Numbered from the stretch's first letter, positions 38,510-47,992 are shown. The stretch is DNA of 64,000 nucleotides from Colwellia sp. (GCA_022969175.1 JALJPB010000013.1:1-64000); one strand, 5' to 3'. The notes: generated by a model from the letters alone, not told the origin. Numbers and translations: made by a program.

Positions 38510-40230
38510 TAAACTAATTTTCCTTCTACTAAATATAATCTTATCTGTTCAAAAGTAATAAACCCCATGATTTCATTGGCAGATTTATCATAAATATAAA
38601 TGCCACCACAACGCTGCTGTACCAGTGCTAGGTAGGCTTGATCTAAAGTTGATTGGCTATTCATAGCGATAAGTTTGTGATGAATGAACTTATCATTTTT
38701 ACTTTCATTATCAGTTTTTTTATCAGTTTTTTTATCAGTTTTTTTATCAGCTTTTTCAGGCCAATAAAATTCAGTGATATTGCCTGTTGATATTTTGAAA
38801 ATGGTGGGCTGAGAGTGATCCGCGAATTTCTGGTTGTCAGTTTCTGGTAATGGTTTATCACTCAGTTCGATCAAAGAGATGTTATCTTGAATGATCCCCA
38901 TAACGCCAATTTTTTGTAACGATCTTTCTATTGGTGGTTTGGTGTAAGTTAGATTTTGAATATCTAATTGCATATGAATTATCGAGCGATTCTTAAGTAA
39001 TTGGCCTGAAATTAAGCTTGAGGTGGTAATAATGATCATGGCGGGAATAATGATTTCAATTTGATATGATAGCTCCATAACGGTAATCAAGGCTGTTAGT
39101 GGCGCATTCAACGTGGCCGCTAAAAAGCCAGCCATACCCATTAAAGCAAAGTCACTGCCTAAGTGCTCTCCAGGAATAATCCCAACAGCAATACTTGATG
39201 CACAAACACCCGCAATTGCGCCGATACTTAAAATGGGACCTATAATTCCGCCAGGTATACCTAAACCTAAAGCAAAAATAGTCATTAAAAATTTAGCCAC
39301 CAATAAAGCCACTAAAAGATCTAGTTCAAAACTATGGGATAAAGAAAAATCTAAACTTATTAAACCTGACCCCATGGCATAGGGAACTGCTGCACCTAGT
39401 AGTCCTGTGATCAGAGCCGCAATCATTAAACGAGTAATGATATGAAATTTTATTGAATGTTTAATTATTAATATTAGGTAGCGGTTAAATAAGAATGCTA
39501 GTACACCCAGAGCGATACCAAGCAAAATTAAAGACGGGTAATATTCCTTGCCAAGTGCTATTTCTTGCAGAAACTCGTATTCGTGGGCAGGGCCAAATAT
39601 GCTGCTGGTAATTAAAGAGCCGACCAGGGCTGCAAGCATTACCGGAATGAAAATATGTACCTTGTAGTCTCGTAAAATAACTTCCATGACAAAAATTACC
39701 GCAGCTAAAGGGGTATTAAAAGTTGCAGCAATACCTGCAGCAATACCGCAAGCACATAAGGTTCTAATACTATTGTATGGCAGTCTTAGAATATTGCCTA
39801 AATAACCACTGCAAGCTGCACCTAAATGAACCGCAGGCCCTTCTTTACCTACTGAGAACCCAGAGGCGAGGGCAACTACGCTGCCCCAAAATTGGTTTAA
39901 GGTATTTCGTAAAGGGATAACACCATGAGCTACTTTTAGGCGATTTAGAACAAAAGGGATACCGCTGCGTAGGTATTTGTACCCGGTGAGCCAGGCAAAC
40001 AACAAAATAACTAATGCACCGACGATAGGTAAATCAAAACGACTTACCATATCTAAGCTGCTATAGTTGTCGCGCTCAGCTAAGTAGAGTTGTTGTATTG
40101 AGCGTATGCAAAAAAGAAAGAGTACAATAAGTAGCGAAGAAACACTGCCACCTATTATTGCTAAAACGCATAATTGCCAAGATGTTTTTGGTAGCGCTAA
40201 ACGCTTTCTTAATGGATTTAATGACGCCAT
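38509..40230 (-). CDS. ClC-family chloride channel/antiporter with C-terminal CBS domain
   Basis: A 573-residue inner-membrane protein. ClC anion-pathway motifs are GYKYLRSGIPFVLN (in place of GSGIP), VGKEGPAVHLG (the gating glutamate), and GIPGGIIGPILSIGAIAG (in place of GxFxP). About ten to twelve helices fill residues 20-420. The cytoplasmic tail ends with a CBS-type region (SQSTLDQAYLALVQQRCGGIYIYD). Between membrane and CBS parts lies a lysine/aspartate-rich linker KKTDKKTDKKTD encoded by a 12-bp tandem repeat. Overlaps the start of hemJ. Transport of chloride versus other anions is not settled by sequence. Confidence 0.92.
   Translation of the reverse strand: MASLNPLRKRLALPKTSWQLCVLAIIGGSVSSLLIVLFLFCIRSIQQLYLAERDNYSSLDMVSRFDLPIVGALVILLFAWLTGYKYLRSGIPFVLNRLKVAHGVIPLRNTLNQFWGSVVALASGFSVGKEGPAVHLGAACSGYLGNILRLPYNSIRTLCACGIAAGIAATFNTPLAAVIFVMEVILRDYKVHIFIPVMLAALVGSLITSSIFGPAHEYEFLQEIALGKEYYPSLILLGIALGVLAFLFNRYLILIIKHSIKFHIITRLMIAALITGLLGAAVPYAMGSGLISLDFSLSHSFELDLLVALLVAKFLMTIFALGLGIPGGIIGPILSIGAIAGVCASSIAVGIIPGEHLGSDFALMGMAGFLAATLNAPLTALITVMELSYQIEIIIPAMIIITTSSLISGQLLKNRSIIHMQLDIQNLTYTKPPIERSLQKIGVMGIIQDNISLIELSDKPLPETDNQKFADHSQPTIFKISTGNITEFYWPEKADKKTDKKTDKKTDNESKNDKFIHHKLIAMNSQSTLDQAYLALVQQRCGGIYIYDKSANEIMGFITFEQIRLYLVEGKLV
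38710..38757. repeat. 12-bp tandem repeat within the ClC gene
   Basis: Three perfect copies of ATCAGTTTTTTT (38710-38745) and a fourth, diverged copy ATCAGCTTTTTC (38746-38757). The unit length is a multiple of three, so copy-number changes add or remove the tetrapeptide DKKT in frame. It lies in the linker between the membrane and CBS domains. Confidence 0.95.
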
Positions 40231-40323
40231 AGTGAGTCAAATATTCTTAGTGAGCATTTTGTTATTTTTATTATATCCGAGCTGTTTGGATATAAATACA
40301 TTGGACAGCATAATATTTTACAA

Positions 40324-41121
40324 ATGAATTGGTTAGCTAAAATTAGTTTTAAAACTATGATCAGACGTTTTGGTCCCTATCGATCTACTTTATTATTATT
40401 GCTAATTGTTGGTATTTGTTTATATGGTGGTTACCGTACAGGTAATTATTATCATGGTCATCAAATAAAAACACTTAACGCACAAAAACAAAGGCTTAAC
40501 GATTTATATCATCAGCAAAATGAACAAACACGTCGTATAAATACCCTAGAGGTAGAACTTGAGGTTGAACGTTTGGCAAATCAAAAGTCACTAACTATCT
40601 TAAAGGAAATGGAAAATAGCCATTACGAAGTAAAGAAAGAGTTAGCATTTTATGAAAAAGTGATGGCACCAGAAAAGCAAGCTGATGGCTTAGCAATAGA
40701 TAACGCAACTTTTGTAACTACCGAAAGCCCAGACCATTACCGGTTTCAGGTGGTTTTGGTGCAACAACGCTTAAAGAAAAGGTATGCAAAAGGCTATGTG
40801 GAGTTAATCTTTGTTGGTAGTTTGAATAATAAACCCAGTAAAATCAAATTAACCGATATCACTACCCTAACTAAAAAAGATCTTGGCTTTAGCTTTCAAT
40901 ATTTCCAATTGATTGACGGTGAATTCACTTTACCAAAAGGTTTTATTGTTGAACAGGTGAACGTCTCAGCTATATTACAAAAAAGTAAATGGCAAAAATA
41001 TCATAAGCTCGACAAAACCTATTCATGGCCAATTGAACCTGCTCAAAACTCGTTAATTGAGGAGAAACTTATCAAAGAAATAATTGTTCCGTACAAAGAT
41101 AAAGAAGTAATACTTGATTAA
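40324..41121 (+). CDS. Inner-membrane coiled-coil protein (DUF6776-like)
   Basis: A 265-residue protein with one N-terminal transmembrane helix (about 20-40, STLLLLLIVGICLYGGYRTG), then a coiled coil (about 50-115, rich in Q, E, L, R: LNAQKQRLNDLYHQQNEQTR), then a beta-rich domain (about 125-240). This layout fits a conserved family often found next to erpA in Alteromonadales, which I remember as DUF6776; the name is not certain. Divergent from the ClC gene and 59 bp upstream of erpA, probably in one transcript. Role unknown; a periplasmic or envelope function is likely from topology. Confidence 0.72.
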   Translation: MNWLAKISFKTMIRRFGPYRSTLLLLLIVGICLYGGYRTGNYYHGHQIKTLNAQKQRLNDLYHQQNEQTRRINTLEVELEVERLANQKSLTILKEMENSHYEVKKELAFYEKVMAPEKQADGLAIDNATFVTTESPDHYRFQVVLVQQRLKKRYAKGYVELIFVGSLNNKPSKIKLTDITTLTKKDLGFSFQYFQLIDGEFTLPKGFIVEQVNVSAILQKSKWQKYHKLDKTYSWPIEPAQNSLIEEKLIKEIIVPYKDKEVILD

Positions 41122-41180
41122 ATTAGTCAAGTTTAAGATAATTGACTTTCATAAATAATGTTTGTAGTAAGAAGAGCTAG

Positions 41181-41522
41181 ATGTCAAACCCTGAATTACC
41201 TATTCAATTTACTGATGCGGCTGCTAATAAAGTCTTAGCGCTAGTGACAGAAGAAGAAAACCCTGAATTGAAATTACGTGTTTACGTTACCGGCGGTGGT
41301 TGCTCTGGATTTCAATATGGCTTTACTTTTGATGAGAAAGTCAATGAAGGTGATATGACTATCGTTAAAAAAGGCGTGACTATGGTTGTTGACCCTATGA
41401 GCTTACAGTACCTTGTCGGTGGTGAAGTTGATTATACGGAAGGGTTAGAAGGCAGTCGTTTTTTAGTGACTAATCCCAATGCGACGGCAACCTGTGGTTG
41501 TGGTTCTTCATTTTCTATTTAG
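41181..41522 (+). CDS. erpA: Iron-sulfur cluster insertion protein ErpA
   Basis: An A-type carrier that delivers [4Fe-4S] clusters to apo-proteins such as IspG. 113 residues, as expected. The three cluster-binding cysteines are present: C41 in [11 protein letters not shown] and C105/C107 in [11 protein letters not shown]. Ends with a terminator 15 bp on. Confidence 0.96.
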   Translation: MSNPELPIQFTDAAANKVLALVTEEENPELKLRVYVTGGGCSGFQYGFTFDEKVNEGDMTIVKKGVTMVVDPMSLQYLVGGEVDYTEGLEGSRFLVTNPNATATCGCGSSFSI

Positions 41523-41537
41523 TTGAACAATGACTTA

Positions 41538-41564
41538 AAAAAATCGACTTTATGTCGATTTTTT
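41538..41564 (+). terminator. Rho-independent terminator after erpA
   Basis: AAAAAATCGAC (41538-41548) and GTCGATTTTTT (41554-41564) pair over a TTTAT loop and end in a T run. Confidence 0.9.
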
Positions 41565-41615
41565 ACGTTATGGCTAGGATCAACACGCCTAAGCTGCTTG
41601 AGTTAGTAATACCTA

Positions 41616-41830
41616 CTACAAGGGCTTCAAACCAATCAAAAACTTTGTCATGTTATCGCCAGTAAATATTCGTCCATGTTGTAGTGCCATATAGTCAATA
41701 TCTAATGTTCTGACTCTTTTTATCCAATCACTTTTAGCTATTAGTGATAAATTCTTTGTTATTTTGTCGCAAATTATAAATTAGCTGCAACAAACATAGC
41801 TTGCTCCATTAAGTCACGACCTCAATTTGT
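41616..41830 (-). pseudogene. Decayed remnant, possibly the C-terminus of an MBL-fold hydrolase
   Basis: The minus strand from 41780 to the TAG at 41616-41618 reads 54 codons without interruption, including DWIKRVRTLDIDYMALQHGR and IFTGDNMTKFLIGLKPL. LDID-x-x-x-x-QHGR-x-x-x-G recalls the end of metallo-beta-lactamase-fold (ODP/flavodiiron-like) domains. Upstream, in another frame across a stop, DLMEQAMFVAANL could be the preceding piece, consistent with a frameshift. No intact gene can be assembled. The family call is tentative; nothing else is evident between erpA and the M28 peptidase gene. Confidence 0.4.
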
Positions 41831-42007
41831 TTTTACTTTAAAGTTAATGTGCTATTGGTTTATCTCCCTAAAGCCAGTGGTAAATATTCAATTACGCGAG
41901 CCAATAAATTGATCCAACTTAATGTTAGTGAGATTGATTGCATATTTGTCTAACTTTAAAGATACTTAGTTGTATCGCAAAGATGAAAATAATATAAGTG
42001 AGAATAC

Positions 42008-43444
42008 ATGTTTACAAATGCTCAACAATTATTGATTAAATCAATCATTGTTATATCCCTCTCGTTTGTTGCCAATAGTTATGCCAGCACTGAAAATGTG
42101 AATACAAGCCAACGATTTTTAACTGAAAAAGATATTCATCAAATGAACGTGCTAAAAAACGAGGCATTATCATCAACGCTGTCTTATCAAATTATTGAGT
42201 CATTAACGACAGAAGTAGGGCATCGGATGATGGGCTCTGTAGGAGATGAGTTAGCAGTAAAGTGGGCTGTTGATAAAATGAATAGACTAGGGTTTGACAA
42301 AGTATGGACAGAAGAAGTCACTCATACTCAATGGCATAGAGGGGAAGCATTGGCCCGAATTGTCGCACCCTATGCACACAAAATCGTTGTTATTGCGCTT
42401 GGTGGTAGTGTAGGTACTGGTGACAATGGTATTACTGCTAATGTTGTACATTTTAATACTTTAGCTGATTTGAAAGCTGCAAAGAAAGGCAGCTTGACAG
42501 GAAAAATAGCATTCGTCTCTTATCGAATGGCACGACACATTGATGGCAATGGTTACGGTAAAGCTGTTGGTACACGGGTAAATGGTGCAAGTATTGCCGC
42601 ACAGAAAGGTGCTGTAGCACTTATTATGCGCTCAGTGGGAACAGATGATAACCGTGTCGCTCATACTGGTGTTATGAGGTACAAAGAAGGCGTTAATCAA
42701 ATACCTGCAGCAGCACTTTCAAATCCAGATGCGGATTTACTCGTTAATCAACTCAATCGCGGAAATCCTGTCAGTTTTTACTTGAAAATGACATCACACA
42801 TCGAGCCAAAAACTATTATAAAGTCTGCCAATGTTATTGGTGAAATTACTGGCAGTGAATTGCCCAATGAGATTGTAGCTATTGGTGCCCATTTAGATAG
42901 TTGGGATGTTGGTACTGGTGCATTAGATGATGGTATGGGCGTAGGGATGGTTTTATCTGCAGCACATCAAATATCTAAATTAACTGTGCGCCCTAAACGT
43001 ACCATACGGGTGGTATTATTTGCTGGCGAAGAAATCGGTTTGTTAGGAGCAAAGCAATACATGATTGATCATAAAGATGAGATAAAAAATCATGTACTTG
43101 GAGCTGAGTGGGACTTTGGCTTAGGAAGAATCTATCAAATGAAAACGGGAGTTGGGGCAACAGCATTAAACGCAGTTCGTGAATTTGCTCAACAATTAGC
43201 GCCACTTGGTGTTTCTTTAGCTGCAAGTAACGATGCTAAAGCTCAATCGGATATGGGGTTATTAAGTAAAGCGGGAATGCCTAGTATTAATTTTTCACCT
43301 GACGGTAGTCGATATTTTGATTACCACCATACTGAAAATGATACTTTTGATAAGGTAAACCTAGAAGACTTACAACAAAATACTGCTGTTTATACTATGT
43401 TTGCTTATTTTGCTGCGCAGACTGCGGTAGATTTTAGAAAGTAA
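42008..43444 (+). CDS. Secreted M28-family zinc metallopeptidase
   Basis: A 478-residue exported peptidase (signal peptide about 1-27, ending SYAS). A protease-associated insert (about 120-260) precedes the two-zinc catalytic core: first zinc histidine in VAIGAHLDSWDVGTGALDDGMG, catalytic glutamates in VLFAGEEIGLLGA, and the final histidine region DYHHTENDTFDKV. The layout is like carboxypeptidase Q/aminopeptidase enzymes. Likely periplasmic or secreted, degrading peptides. It is monocistronic and convergent with the HD-GYP cluster. Confidence 0.9.
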   Translation: MFTNAQQLLIKSIIVISLSFVANSYASTENVNTSQRFLTEKDIHQMNVLKNEALSSTLSYQIIESLTTEVGHRMMGSVGDELAVKWAVDKMNRLGFDKVWTEEVTHTQWHRGEALARIVAPYAHKIVVIALGGSVGTGDNGITANVVHFNTLADLKAAKKGSLTGKIAFVSYRMARHIDGNGYGKAVGTRVNGASIAAQKGAVALIMRSVGTDDNRVAHTGVMRYKEGVNQIPAAALSNPDADLLVNQLNRGNPVSFYLKMTSHIEPKTIIKSANVIGEITGSELPNEIVAIGAHLDSWDVGTGALDDGMGVGMVLSAAHQISKLTVRPKRTIRVVLFAGEEIGLLGAKQYMIDHKDEIKNHVLGAEWDFGLGRIYQMKTGVGATALNAVREFAQQLAPLGVSLAASNDAKAQSDMGLLSKAGMPSINFSPDGSRYFDYHHTENDTFDKVNLEDLQQNTAVYTMFAYFAAQTAVDFRK

Positions 43445-43469
43445 TATGCTCAGCGTGAACCGTTAATTT

Positions 43470-43506
43470 AAACAGCAAGCTTTTAGTGTCGAGGGCTTGT
43501 TGTTTT
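43470..43506. terminator. Bidirectional terminator between the M28 peptidase and HD-GYP genes
   Basis: AAACAGCAAGC (43470-43480) pairs with GCTTGTTGTTT (43495-43505) with one G-U pair over a 14-nt loop; the right arm touches the HD-GYP stop codon. Confidence 0.65.
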
Positions 43507-44707
43507 ATCCTTGCATCAATAAAAACTCAACAATTTTATTCATATCTAAATCAAAGTCGTTGGCTCGAACTCCTTTTACGATGAAGTCTTTATCGTCAGA
43601 GAGGTCAACGTCTTCTGTCATGACATAATGATGATGTTCTACACTGTAAAATGAGCGAACTTTAGGTTTGACTGGATTATCTTGATTTCGCCCTTCTACA
43701 ATAGCAAGTTTATTAGAGCTTAATTCAACCAAAGAACCAACAGGGTAAACGCCCATACATTTAATAAATTTATTCACTAATTCATTATCTAAATGTTTGT
43801 CTTGTGCGAGTTTCAACATAATATTAAACGCTTTAATATGAGGGTAGCCTTCTTTATATACACGGTCTGAAGTTAAAGCATCAAAAATATCACATATCGT
43901 TATCATTCGGCCATAAAGAGATATTTCATCTGCTTTAATTTGGTAGGGGTAACCTTGACCGTTAAGTTTTTCATGATGCAGAGCGGCGACTTCTAAACTG
44001 ATTTCTGAAATGTTGGCGGTTTTATTAATAATTTCTATTGAATGGTTAACATGAGTTTTCATTATTGTGAATTCAGCTGACGTGAGTTTACCAGGCTTGT
44101 TCAAGATTTCATCAGGGATCATTATTTTACCTACATCATGTAAAAATGCTCCGATGGAGAGTTCTTGAACAATTTTTCTGTCTATTTTCAAATGACGGGC
44201 AAAAATACTCATTAAAATAGACACTGATACAGAGTGCTCTAATAAATATTCATCTTTTATTCTAATGTTTATGACACAAGCCAATGCATCAGGGTTATTA
44301 AATATTGCTTCGATGGTTTTATTGGTGATATTTTTTACTGGTTCTAAATCGAGAGCTTTACCATTAAAAGCATCATTAAATATTTGTTGTTGAATACTTT
44401 TAGAGTGATTAAACAACTCTTTAGCTCTGGTGACTTCTAATATACTTGGTGGCGCAGGTACTGGAACTGATGCTATAAACTCTTCAGGAGCTTTATTAGC
44501 GAGTAAGGTCGCCTTTGAAGGTGTTTCTTGCAATGTTTTACTGGTATCAATCGATACTGATAATACACCTTTATTTTTGAAATGATCAATAATGGCTTGT
44601 TTTTTTATATGGCCAGCACTGTTGAGGGTGAAAGTGCCTGTTTGCTTAACAATGGCAATAACGTAATGACCCATTAAAAGCTCTTCAATTTTTTTCTCGA
44701 CGATCAT
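43505..44707 (-). CDS. HD-GYP domain cyclic di-GMP phosphodiesterase (DUF3391 N-terminus)
   Basis: A 400-residue cytoplasmic protein expected to hydrolyse c-di-GMP. The N-terminal 60-70 residues (IEELLMGHYVIAIVKQTGTF) are DUF3391-like. The HD-GYP core shows LLEHSVSVSILMSIFARHL, the HD pair in GAFLHDVGKIMIPDEIL and HHEKLNGQGYP, the GYP motif. Metal-binding residues look intact, so it is probably active. Start at ATG 44707, with AGGAG 7 nt upstream. It is 16 bp after the GGDEF gene and has a close paralogue at 45855-47009, so the cluster likely arose by duplication. Confidence 0.93.
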   Translation of the reverse strand: MIVEKKIEELLMGHYVIAIVKQTGTFTLNSAGHIKKQAIIDHFKNKGVLSVSIDTSKTLQETPSKATLLANKAPEEFIASVPVPAPPSILEVTRAKELFNHSKSIQQQIFNDAFNGKALDLEPVKNITNKTIEAIFNNPDALACVINIRIKDEYLLEHSVSVSILMSIFARHLKIDRKIVQELSIGAFLHDVGKIMIPDEILNKPGKLTSAEFTIMKTHVNHSIEIINKTANISEISLEVAALHHEKLNGQGYPYQIKADEISLYGRMITICDIFDALTSDRVYKEGYPHIKAFNIMLKLAQDKHLDNELVNKFIKCMGVYPVGSLVELSSNKLAIVEGRNQDNPVKPKVRSFYSVEHHHYVMTEDVDLSDDKDFIVKGVRANDFDLDMNKIVEFLLMQG

Positions 44708-44723
44708 TAACACACTCCTTTGT

Positions 44724-45737
44724 CTACATTGAATTGGCCATTACTTTTTTATGAAGATAGAGTTGTTGGTCTGCTTGTTTTAATAACTGATCCATATTTT
44801 GACTACCATCACTGGCGGATACACCACAACTAATGGTGATAGCTAGAGATTCGCCTTCATATGGCATGGGGTGTTCAATAAAGAATTGGCATAATCGTTG
44901 TGCTATATTTTGAGCTTCTTTATAAGTTTGCCCTGCTAAAGTTATTACAAATTCATCACCAGCATAGCGAAAGCATTGATCATTTTCTCTAATAAGCTCT
45001 TGTAACTGATTAGCGACATAAGTTAATACTTTATCACCACAATCATGACCGTAAGTGTCATTAATTGCCTTGAATTTATTGCAGTCAATAAAAATAAGCG
45101 AAAAGGGGATATCATATCGCCGCTGTCGAGTTAACTCTTCGTTGATTGATTTTTCCATTAAACGGCGGTTTGCAACCCCAGTTAGCCGGTCATAATTTGC
45201 CATGTGTTCAAGTTGTTCTCTAATTAATGCATTAGATAAACACAGGCTGATTTTTACTGACAGTTGCTCTAAATGAAAAGTGCCAAGTTGGGGAGTAAAG
45301 CGTTCTTTATCTTCATCAGTAAATAATAAACTGCCAAATAGTTTACCTTCAAGGTTTAGTGGCGTAATCGCTGCAGAAGCTGAGTTTTTAAGTAAGTCTT
45401 CGGGAATTACTTGAGTTAACTGCGGCATGTTATTAGTGAGAAAAGGTTTGTTATCAGCATGAAAATTATGAAGTATATGCTCTGAAACAGTACGGCAATT
45501 TTCTTGGTGCCAGGTACTTTGCATATTGCCACTAAGTAAATAGGAAATGGGGGTGGGGTCAACAAGTAATAAAGCGACATTAGTCAGCTGAAACTTATTC
45601 TTTATCGAATCAAGTAGGCGCTTTAATAGCTCATTACTTGATTGACAGCTTAGAATTTCAGTTTCTATATCAAAAAGTTTTTTAGCTATTGCCTCATTAA
45701 CTCTTGAGTTATCAATTAGTTGCTGTAATTCAGACAT
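44724..45737 (-). CDS. GAF-GGDEF diguanylate cyclase
   Basis: A 337-residue protein making c-di-GMP from two GTP. The N-terminal half (about 20-170) is a GAF-like (DUF484-like) sensor. The cyclase domain (about 178-335) starts DRLTGVANRRLMEKSI, contains IDCNKFKAINDTYGHDCGD, and has the active-site loop as RYAGDEFVI, an accepted AGDEF variant of GGDEF. A product-inhibition I-site, REND, stands five residues ahead of the loop. No membrane helix. Flanked by two HD-GYP genes on the same strand: opposing activities in one cluster. Confidence 0.93.
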   Translation of the reverse strand: MSELQQLIDNSRVNEAIAKKLFDIETEILSCQSSNELLKRLLDSIKNKFQLTNVALLLVDPTPISYLLSGNMQSTWHQENCRTVSEHILHNFHADNKPFLTNNMPQLTQVIPEDLLKNSASAAITPLNLEGKLFGSLLFTDEDKERFTPQLGTFHLEQLSVKISLCLSNALIREQLEHMANYDRLTGVANRRLMEKSINEELTRQRRYDIPFSLIFIDCNKFKAINDTYGHDCGDKVLTYVANQLQELIRENDQCFRYAGDEFVITLAGQTYKEAQNIAQRLCQFFIEHPMPYEGESLAITISCGVSASDGSQNMDQLLKQADQQLYLHKKVMANSM

Positions 45738-45854
45738 TGTACCCTAGTTAAAGCTGTTCGGTAAACCAAGTCTCATTGTTATCATTTTAGTGCTGATAAT
45801 CAAGTAGAAAAATCAATCAATTTTTAATTGATTATTAATAGACAACTAAGATTG

Positions 45855-47009
45855 TTAGCCCTGCATTAATAACATTTCAATAATTTTATTCATATCAAGG
45901 TCAAAGTCTTCTGCTCTGACGCCCTTAACAATAAAGTCTTCAGTATCGGTTAGGTCAATATCTTGTGTATTAAGAAAATGATTCAGTTTAACACTATAAA
46001 AGGATCGAACCTTAGGATTAGTGATATCGCCATCGTTTCTTTGTTCAACAATCGCTAGTTTTTTAGAGTTTAACTGTACTAAGGATCCGACAGGAAAAGT
46101 ACCAACGCATTTAATAAATTCATCAACTAAGCCGGAATCTAAGTGATTTTGCTTAGCTAACTCTAATAGGATGGAAAAGGCTTTGGCATGAGTAAAGCCT
46201 TTTTTATAAACTCGAGTGGCAGTTAACGCATCAAAAATGTCACATATCGCAATCATACGGCCATATCGGGTTATTTCATCGCCTTTTAGTTGATTAGGAT
46301 AGCCAAAGCCATTTATTTTTTCATGATGTTGTGCTGCTATTTGCAAGCTTAATTTTGATATTCCTGGTGTTTTTTTTATGATATCGATAGAGTGACTTGC
46401 GTGAGTTTTCATTATGGTAAACTCTTCATCAGTAAGTTTACCTGGTTTATTTAGTATCTCATCAGGGATCATGATTTTGCCAACATCATGTAAAAAAGCA
46501 CCAATTGATAGGTGTTGAACAATTTTTTTGCTTATTTTTAAATGGCGAGCAAAAATAGTGATATAAACAGAGACGGCAACAGAATGCTCTAATAAATACT
46601 CATTTTTTTCTCGAATGTTTATCATACAAGCGAGTGAGTCAGGGTTATTGAAAATAGCATCTACAGATTTGTTAGTAATCTCAATGACAGGCTCTAGATC
46701 TAAAGTGGTACCGTTAAGAGCGGAAGCAAAGACTTCTTTTTGAATCGCTTTTGATTGTTCAAAAATTTCTTTAGCTTCTTTTACTTCAGCAATGATAGTC
46801 GCTTTATCTTTAGGAAGTTTAGGCTTAGCAACTAATGTTTTGCTCTCATCAATAAATACTGATAATACTTTTTTTGATTTTAAATGATTAATCACTGCTT
46901 CGCTTTTGATATGCCCAGGGGCACTCAAAGAAAAACTACTATTTTGCTTGGCTATTTTTGTTACATAATGGCCAACTACAAGCTCTGAAAGCGTTTTTTC
47001 TACGATCAT
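45855..47009 (-). CDS. HD-GYP domain cyclic di-GMP phosphodiesterase, paralogue
   Basis: A 384-residue protein with the same design as 43505-44707: a DUF3391-like N-terminus (LSELVVGHYVTKIAKQNSSF), LLEHSVAVSVYITIFARHL, the HD motif in GAFLHDVGKIMIPDEIL and HHEKINGFGYP, where the motif reads GYP after NGF. The two proteins are strikingly alike, including their C-termini (DFDLDMNKI-E-LLMQG). The main difference is a shorter linker after the N-terminal domain. First gene of the HD-GYP/GGDEF/HD-GYP set, divergent from motX. Confidence 0.93.
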   Translation of the reverse strand: MIVEKTLSELVVGHYVTKIAKQNSSFSLSAPGHIKSEAVINHLKSKKVLSVFIDESKTLVAKPKLPKDKATIIAEVKEAKEIFEQSKAIQKEVFASALNGTTLDLEPVIEITNKSVDAIFNNPDSLACMINIREKNEYLLEHSVAVSVYITIFARHLKISKKIVQHLSIGAFLHDVGKIMIPDEILNKPGKLTDEEFTIMKTHASHSIDIIKKTPGISKLSLQIAAQHHEKINGFGYPNQLKGDEITRYGRMIAICDIFDALTATRVYKKGFTHAKAFSILLELAKQNHLDSGLVDEFIKCVGTFPVGSLVQLNSKKLAIVEQRNDGDITNPKVRSFYSVKLNHFLNTQDIDLTDTEDFIVKGVRAEDFDLDMNKIIEMLLMQG

Positions 47010-47208
47010 TAATATTGGGTCATCTAATGGTTAACTAAAAATAAGTTTTCTATCATTGGCAGTAAATATAGTGCTTTTTGTCGCGTTTAACAATGGTATT
47101 AAAATTGCTTTATTTAAAACTACTCAATATTTATCTAATTAAGCCGATGTAATATTGACACTATACCGATAGTTATATGGCTTTGCTTTCCAATTTAGGA
47201 CCTTTTTT

Positions 47209-47826
47209 ATGCGTAATATATTATTAGTACTATTTATCTTTATTTGTACATTACCTTCTGCCAAGGCAGCGAATTTACAAGCAGTTCAGATTTATACTGA
47301 TAATCAGCTGCTTGATTTAATAAGAGAAAACAAGCATTTAAGTCAAGTTGTTTTAGATGAATGCCAGTTAGTACAAGATATAGAAGCACGAGCAATAAAG
47401 GCTAATATGCCGTCATACCAGTTTTTGTGGGGGGATATGTTGGCTTATGGCATTTGTATTAAAAAAGATGTGCCATTAGGTTTGCATTATATGCAGCTTG
47501 CTGCGGATCAGGGCTTACCTGAGGGCTTAGAGCAATTAGGACGTTATTATCATATTGGTAAGTTTATGCAGGTCGACATTAATCAAGCGATTATCTTCTT
47601 AAAAGCAGCAGCTAGTACTGATAACTTAGCAGCGCAAATGCGTTTGGCTAGTATTTATCAGCAAGGTCAAGGCAGTCCTCTTGATTATCCTATGCTGTAT
47701 TCTCAGTTACATCATTCAATTACCGATGATAAAGTTACTCATAAAAAAATAGCAGAGTTACTAATTGCTTTAGAAGAAAAAATGCCGGAGCGAGTAGTTA
47801 ACAATGCCAAAAAAGGCCATTACTAA
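47209..47826 (+). CDS. motX: Sodium-driven polar flagellar motor protein MotX
   Basis: A periplasmic T-ring protein of the polar flagellum, needed with MotY to hold PomAB stators. At 205 residues it matches Vibrio MotX (about 211). Signal peptide (about 1-20, ending AKA), then VQIYTDNQLLDLIRENKHL, DECQLVQDIEARA, QFLWGDMLAYGICIKKDVPLG and SPLDYPMLYSQLHHSI, which follow the MotX pattern, with Sel1-like repeats (GLEQLGRYYHIGKFMQVDINQA). Two conserved cysteines (DECQLV and YGICI) could form a disulfide. It stands alone but beside c-di-GMP genes. This implies a sodium-driven polar flagellum. Confidence 0.92.
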   Translation: MRNILLVLFIFICTLPSAKAANLQAVQIYTDNQLLDLIRENKHLSQVVLDECQLVQDIEARAIKANMPSYQFLWGDMLAYGICIKKDVPLGLHYMQLAADQGLPEGLEQLGRYYHIGKFMQVDINQAIIFLKAAASTDNLAAQMRLASIYQQGQGSPLDYPMLYSQLHHSITDDKVTHKKIAELLIALEEKMPERVVNNAKKGHY

Positions 47827-47897
47827 CTTTTAAGAAATATATTTTTACTTTTGATATATTTGCTTTTTATCAAAATGTTTTTTACACTCCACCAAGA

Positions 47898-47915
47898 AAT
47901 GACAGCGCTGTCTTT
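47898..47915. promoter_or_regulatory. NagR-like operator upstream of the NagX-like gene
   Basis: AATGACAGCGCTGTCTTT contains the perfect 12-bp palindrome GACAGCGCTGTC (47901-47912), 80 bp before the start of the downstream gene. As I remember it, LacI-family NagR sites of Shewanella and relatives read AATGACAGCGCTGTCATT, so only one position differs. Regulator assignment is from memory. Confidence 0.5.
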
Positions 47916-47992
47916 GTTTGCGTGATTGATACATAATTGGTTAGTACCATAACCAATAAAAAATAGATAAAATCAATTTGGATCTCTACCTA

